Source: Thermodesulfobacteriota bacterium
GTDB lineage: Bacteria; Desulfobacterota; Syntrophobacteria; BM002
Direction of reading: 5' to 3'
Length of the DNA stretch: 7,083 bases
NCBI GenBank assembly: GCA_947259475.1
Contig: CAMYLW010000272.1
Coordinates: 1-7,083 of the forward strand
Of this stretch, positions 5,753-7,083 are shown in pieces. The notes below the pieces were generated by a model. That model did no database searches and was not told where the DNA came from. It was given only the letters and a program-made list of their open reading frames with translations. The translations under genes and the position numbers were made by a program. The first letter of the stretch is position 1. Each line of letters starts with the position of its first letter.

Positions 5753-5947
5753 GAAAGTGAATGAGGATCCATACTGACTGATTTTCAGCAAAGAAAAGGC
5801 CCCAACAAACGTTTTCCCATCTGGTTGTTCCCGGACCACCGTTCTCCCCCCAGCGCCATCATGAACGCCGGCATTTTTGCCACCTGGCTGGGTTACTAGG
5901 CCCGTCCAGTAGGCCCTGTAAGACTATCTTCTCAGGCCAACCGTGAT

Positions 5948-5973
5948 GGTTCCCGCTCGTTGGGACCTTCTTT
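5948..5973 (+). terminator. Possible intrinsic terminator after the lipoprotein/coiled-coil unit
   Basis: GGT (5948-5950) and CCC (5952-5954), with T5951 bulged, pair with GGG (5962-5964) and ACC (5965-5967) around a 7-base loop. The tract TTCTTT (5968-5973) follows. The stem is short, and it lies about 200 bases after the coiled-coil stop, so it is only a fair candidate. Confidence 0.3.
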
Positions 5974-6025
5974 AATCTAACACGGTTCTGCAACTTTGCA
6001 AAGAAAATATTTAAGCGATCATCAC

Positions 6026-6040
6026 TCTAAAATCTAAAAT
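6026..6040. repeat. Direct repeat TCTAAAA, doubling as -10-like boxes
   Basis: The unit occurs at 6026-6032 and again at 6033-6039 in shifted form (TCTAAAAT-CTAAAAT). Each copy contains TAAAAT (6028-6033, 6035-6040), matching five of six -10 positions, 40-52 bases before the TTG of the membrane protein. No convincing -35 box is at the right distance, so promoter use is uncertain. Confidence 0.35.
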
Positions 6041-6079
6041 ATTCAGAACTCCAGTGGTCGAGCAAGGGGGGGAGTCATT

Positions 6080-7083
6080 TTGGAGAAAAATTCATTGCGA
6101 GAGAAAACAAGAGCGAGAAGGCTATCTCTCTTAGCTCTTCTTTTTTTATTTCTTTATCTAACGTATCTCCTCTTCAAACCATATTTGGGTACGGTTGTTT
6201 TCGCCATGGTACTCACCTCGGTTTGCCACCGTTTCCATAAACGAGTTCTGCAGCGGTGCAAAGACAAGAAGAATCTAGCGGCTTTCCTTACCACAGCAAT
6301 GCTGGTGGTGATCGTAGTTGTTCCCCTGGTGGGCTTCTCCACGGCACTGGTTAACCAAGGGGCCGACTCGTTTGGGCAGGTCAACGCCTGGCTGCAAAAG
6401 GGAAACATCGAGAAGATGCTATCCTGGGAGTGGATCCAGCCAATCCGCAACCTGGTCAACCGTCAGCTTATTAGGCTGGGACTCGAGGACCTGAATGTGC
6501 ACCAGATAATTCTGGACGCCAGTGCCGGACTGGGGCAACGAATCCTTTCCTGGGGAAAAAGTTTTCTGGAAAACGTAACTGGGCTGTTCGTTAACTGTTT
6601 GCTTCTGATCCTTTTGGTCTTTTACTTCATTCGGGACGGGCAGGCAATTCTGGAGAGGCTCAAAGATATGTCACCGCTGTCAAAAGAGCAGGAAGAAAGA
6701 CTGATCCAGCGAGTCCGTGATCTCAGCCGTTCGGTGGTTATGGCAAACGGTGCCACTGCTGTGGCCCAAGGGTTTGCCGGGGGCATCGGTTTGTGGATTA
6801 CTGGGATCTCTCCGCTCTTCTGGGGAACCATGATGGCTTTTGCCTCTCTTATTCCGGTAGTGGGTACAGCCATAGTTTGGCTGCCGGCGGTTGTCTACTT
6901 AGTGCTGATTGAGAGTTGGGGAAAAGCAGTATTTCTTGCCATTTGGAGTATGGTAGTGGTAGGCTCCATCGACAATTTTCTCCGACCTTTTCTGATGAAA
7001 GGGGATGGAGGTATTTCGTCCATCTATCTATTCTTTGCAATCATTGGTGGAATCAACCTCTTTGGAATTGTGGGGATACTCTA
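6080..7083 (+). CDS. AI-2E family transporter (UPF0118/PerM type), 3' end beyond window
   Basis: This inner-membrane protein is open from 6080 to the right edge: 334 codons are visible, against a usual family length near 350, so only the last few dozen residues are probably missing. It starts with a basic N-terminus, then two hydrophobic spans (about residues 15-33 and 37-49), a third (68-90), a soluble middle part, a span at 168-184, and the conserved C-terminal part: GFAGGIGLWITG (231-242), SLIPVVGTAIVWLPAVVYL (256-274), and DNFLRPFLMKG (298-308), which is highly characteristic. Relatives have been linked to autoinducer-2 export or Na+/H+ exchange, but the substrate here is unknown. A TTG start is chosen because GGAG (6071-6074) sits 5 bases before it and the in-frame stop at 6035 leaves no upstream ATG or GTG; the first in-frame ATG (6206) would remove the first membrane span. 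Confidence 0.88.
   Translation, partial: MEKNSLREKTRARRLSLLALLFLFLYLTYLLFKPYLGTVVFAMVLTSVCHRFHKRVLQRCKDKKNLAAFLTTAMLVVIVVVPLVGFSTALVNQGADSFGQVNAWLQKGNIEKMLSWEWIQPIRNLVNRQLIRLGLEDLNVHQIILDASAGLGQRILSWGKSFLENVTGLFVNCLLLILLVFYFIRDGQAILERLKDMSPLSKEQEERLIQRVRDLSRSVVMANGATAVAQGFAGGIGLWITGISPLFWGTMMAFASLIPVVGTAIVWLPAVVYLVLIESWGKAVFLAIWSMVVVGSIDNFLRPFLMKGDGGISSIYLFFAIIGGINLFGIVGIL

Larger units (their letters stand above)
5753..6079. other. Intergenic region with no convincing gene
   Basis: No ATG-started gene is visible here. A 41-codon open stretch runs from a CTG (5774) to TAG (5897-5899), with GAGG 7 bases before the CTG; it encodes LTDFQQRKGPNKRFPIWLF at its start and has plausible composition, but lacks a normal start, so I leave it uncalled. 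Other structure includes the direct repeat TAGGCCC (5897-5903 and 5910-5916), an inverted pair TTAC/GTAA (5893-5896, 5918-5921), and a perfect palindrome CTTTGCAAAG (5994-6003). No known ncRNA or riboswitch was recognised. Confidence 0.5.

Noticed and set aside
5753..6079. Structured ncRNA in the gap before the AI-2E gene
   Set aside because: Only short, weak stems were found by eye and no class was recognised.

Overview
This window is most likely chromosomal DNA of a Desulfobacterota-type (deltaproteobacterial) bacterium. That is an inference from gene content: a cyclic-nucleotide-binding/DUF4388 fusion, an ISF-like flavodoxin-family protein, a DUF3303 protein, and intergenic TCGAA-rich and AATCCGAA-rich repeats of a kind I recall from such genomes. 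There are no rRNA or tRNA genes, CRISPR arrays, transposases or phage genes. The genes carry ordinary ribosome-binding sites and look like normal housekeeping or accessory loci.

Layout. Positions 1-460 hold no convincing gene. They contain a short tandem repeat, a hairpin with a minus-strand T-tract, a block of inverted and direct repeats, and a strong hairpin just before manC. The manC gene (461-1531, +) encodes a stand-alone mannose-1-phosphate guanylyltransferase. It converges, with an 8-base gap, on a minus-strand gene (1540-2646) for a three-domain sensor-like protein: TIGR04076-like, cyclic-nucleotide-binding fold and DUF4388. A 249-base divergent region holds an extended -10 promoter for that gene. 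It leads on the plus strand to an FMN-reductase-type flavoprotein (2896-3474), an AATCCGAA repeat block, and a DUF3303 protein (3622-3897). Positions 3898-4200 are non-coding, with inverted repeats, a TTGACA promoter candidate under an 11-base palindrome, and a two-copy 39-base tandem repeat. Next come a lipoprotein with CsgG/FlgT-like and TPR features (4201-5514) and a 63-residue coiled-coil protein (5561-5752), probably one transcription unit. After a 327-base gap, an AI-2E-family membrane protein starts at a TTG (6080) and runs off the right edge.

How the genes fit together. ManC makes GDP-mannose for surface polysaccharide. The lipoprotein with its small partner and the AI-2E-type protein are also envelope-related. 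The flavoprotein, DUF3303 and CNBD/DUF4388 genes have no obvious pathway link to them, so the window reads as several small independent units.

I looked for an undescribed system and did not find a convincing one. The observations most worth a second look are the CNBD protein lacking the usual phosphate-binding Arg; the in-frame 39-base tandem repeat between two candidate starts of the lipoprotein, with a small hairpin over the downstream RBS; the competing pairings in the manC leader; and the intergenic repeat families.
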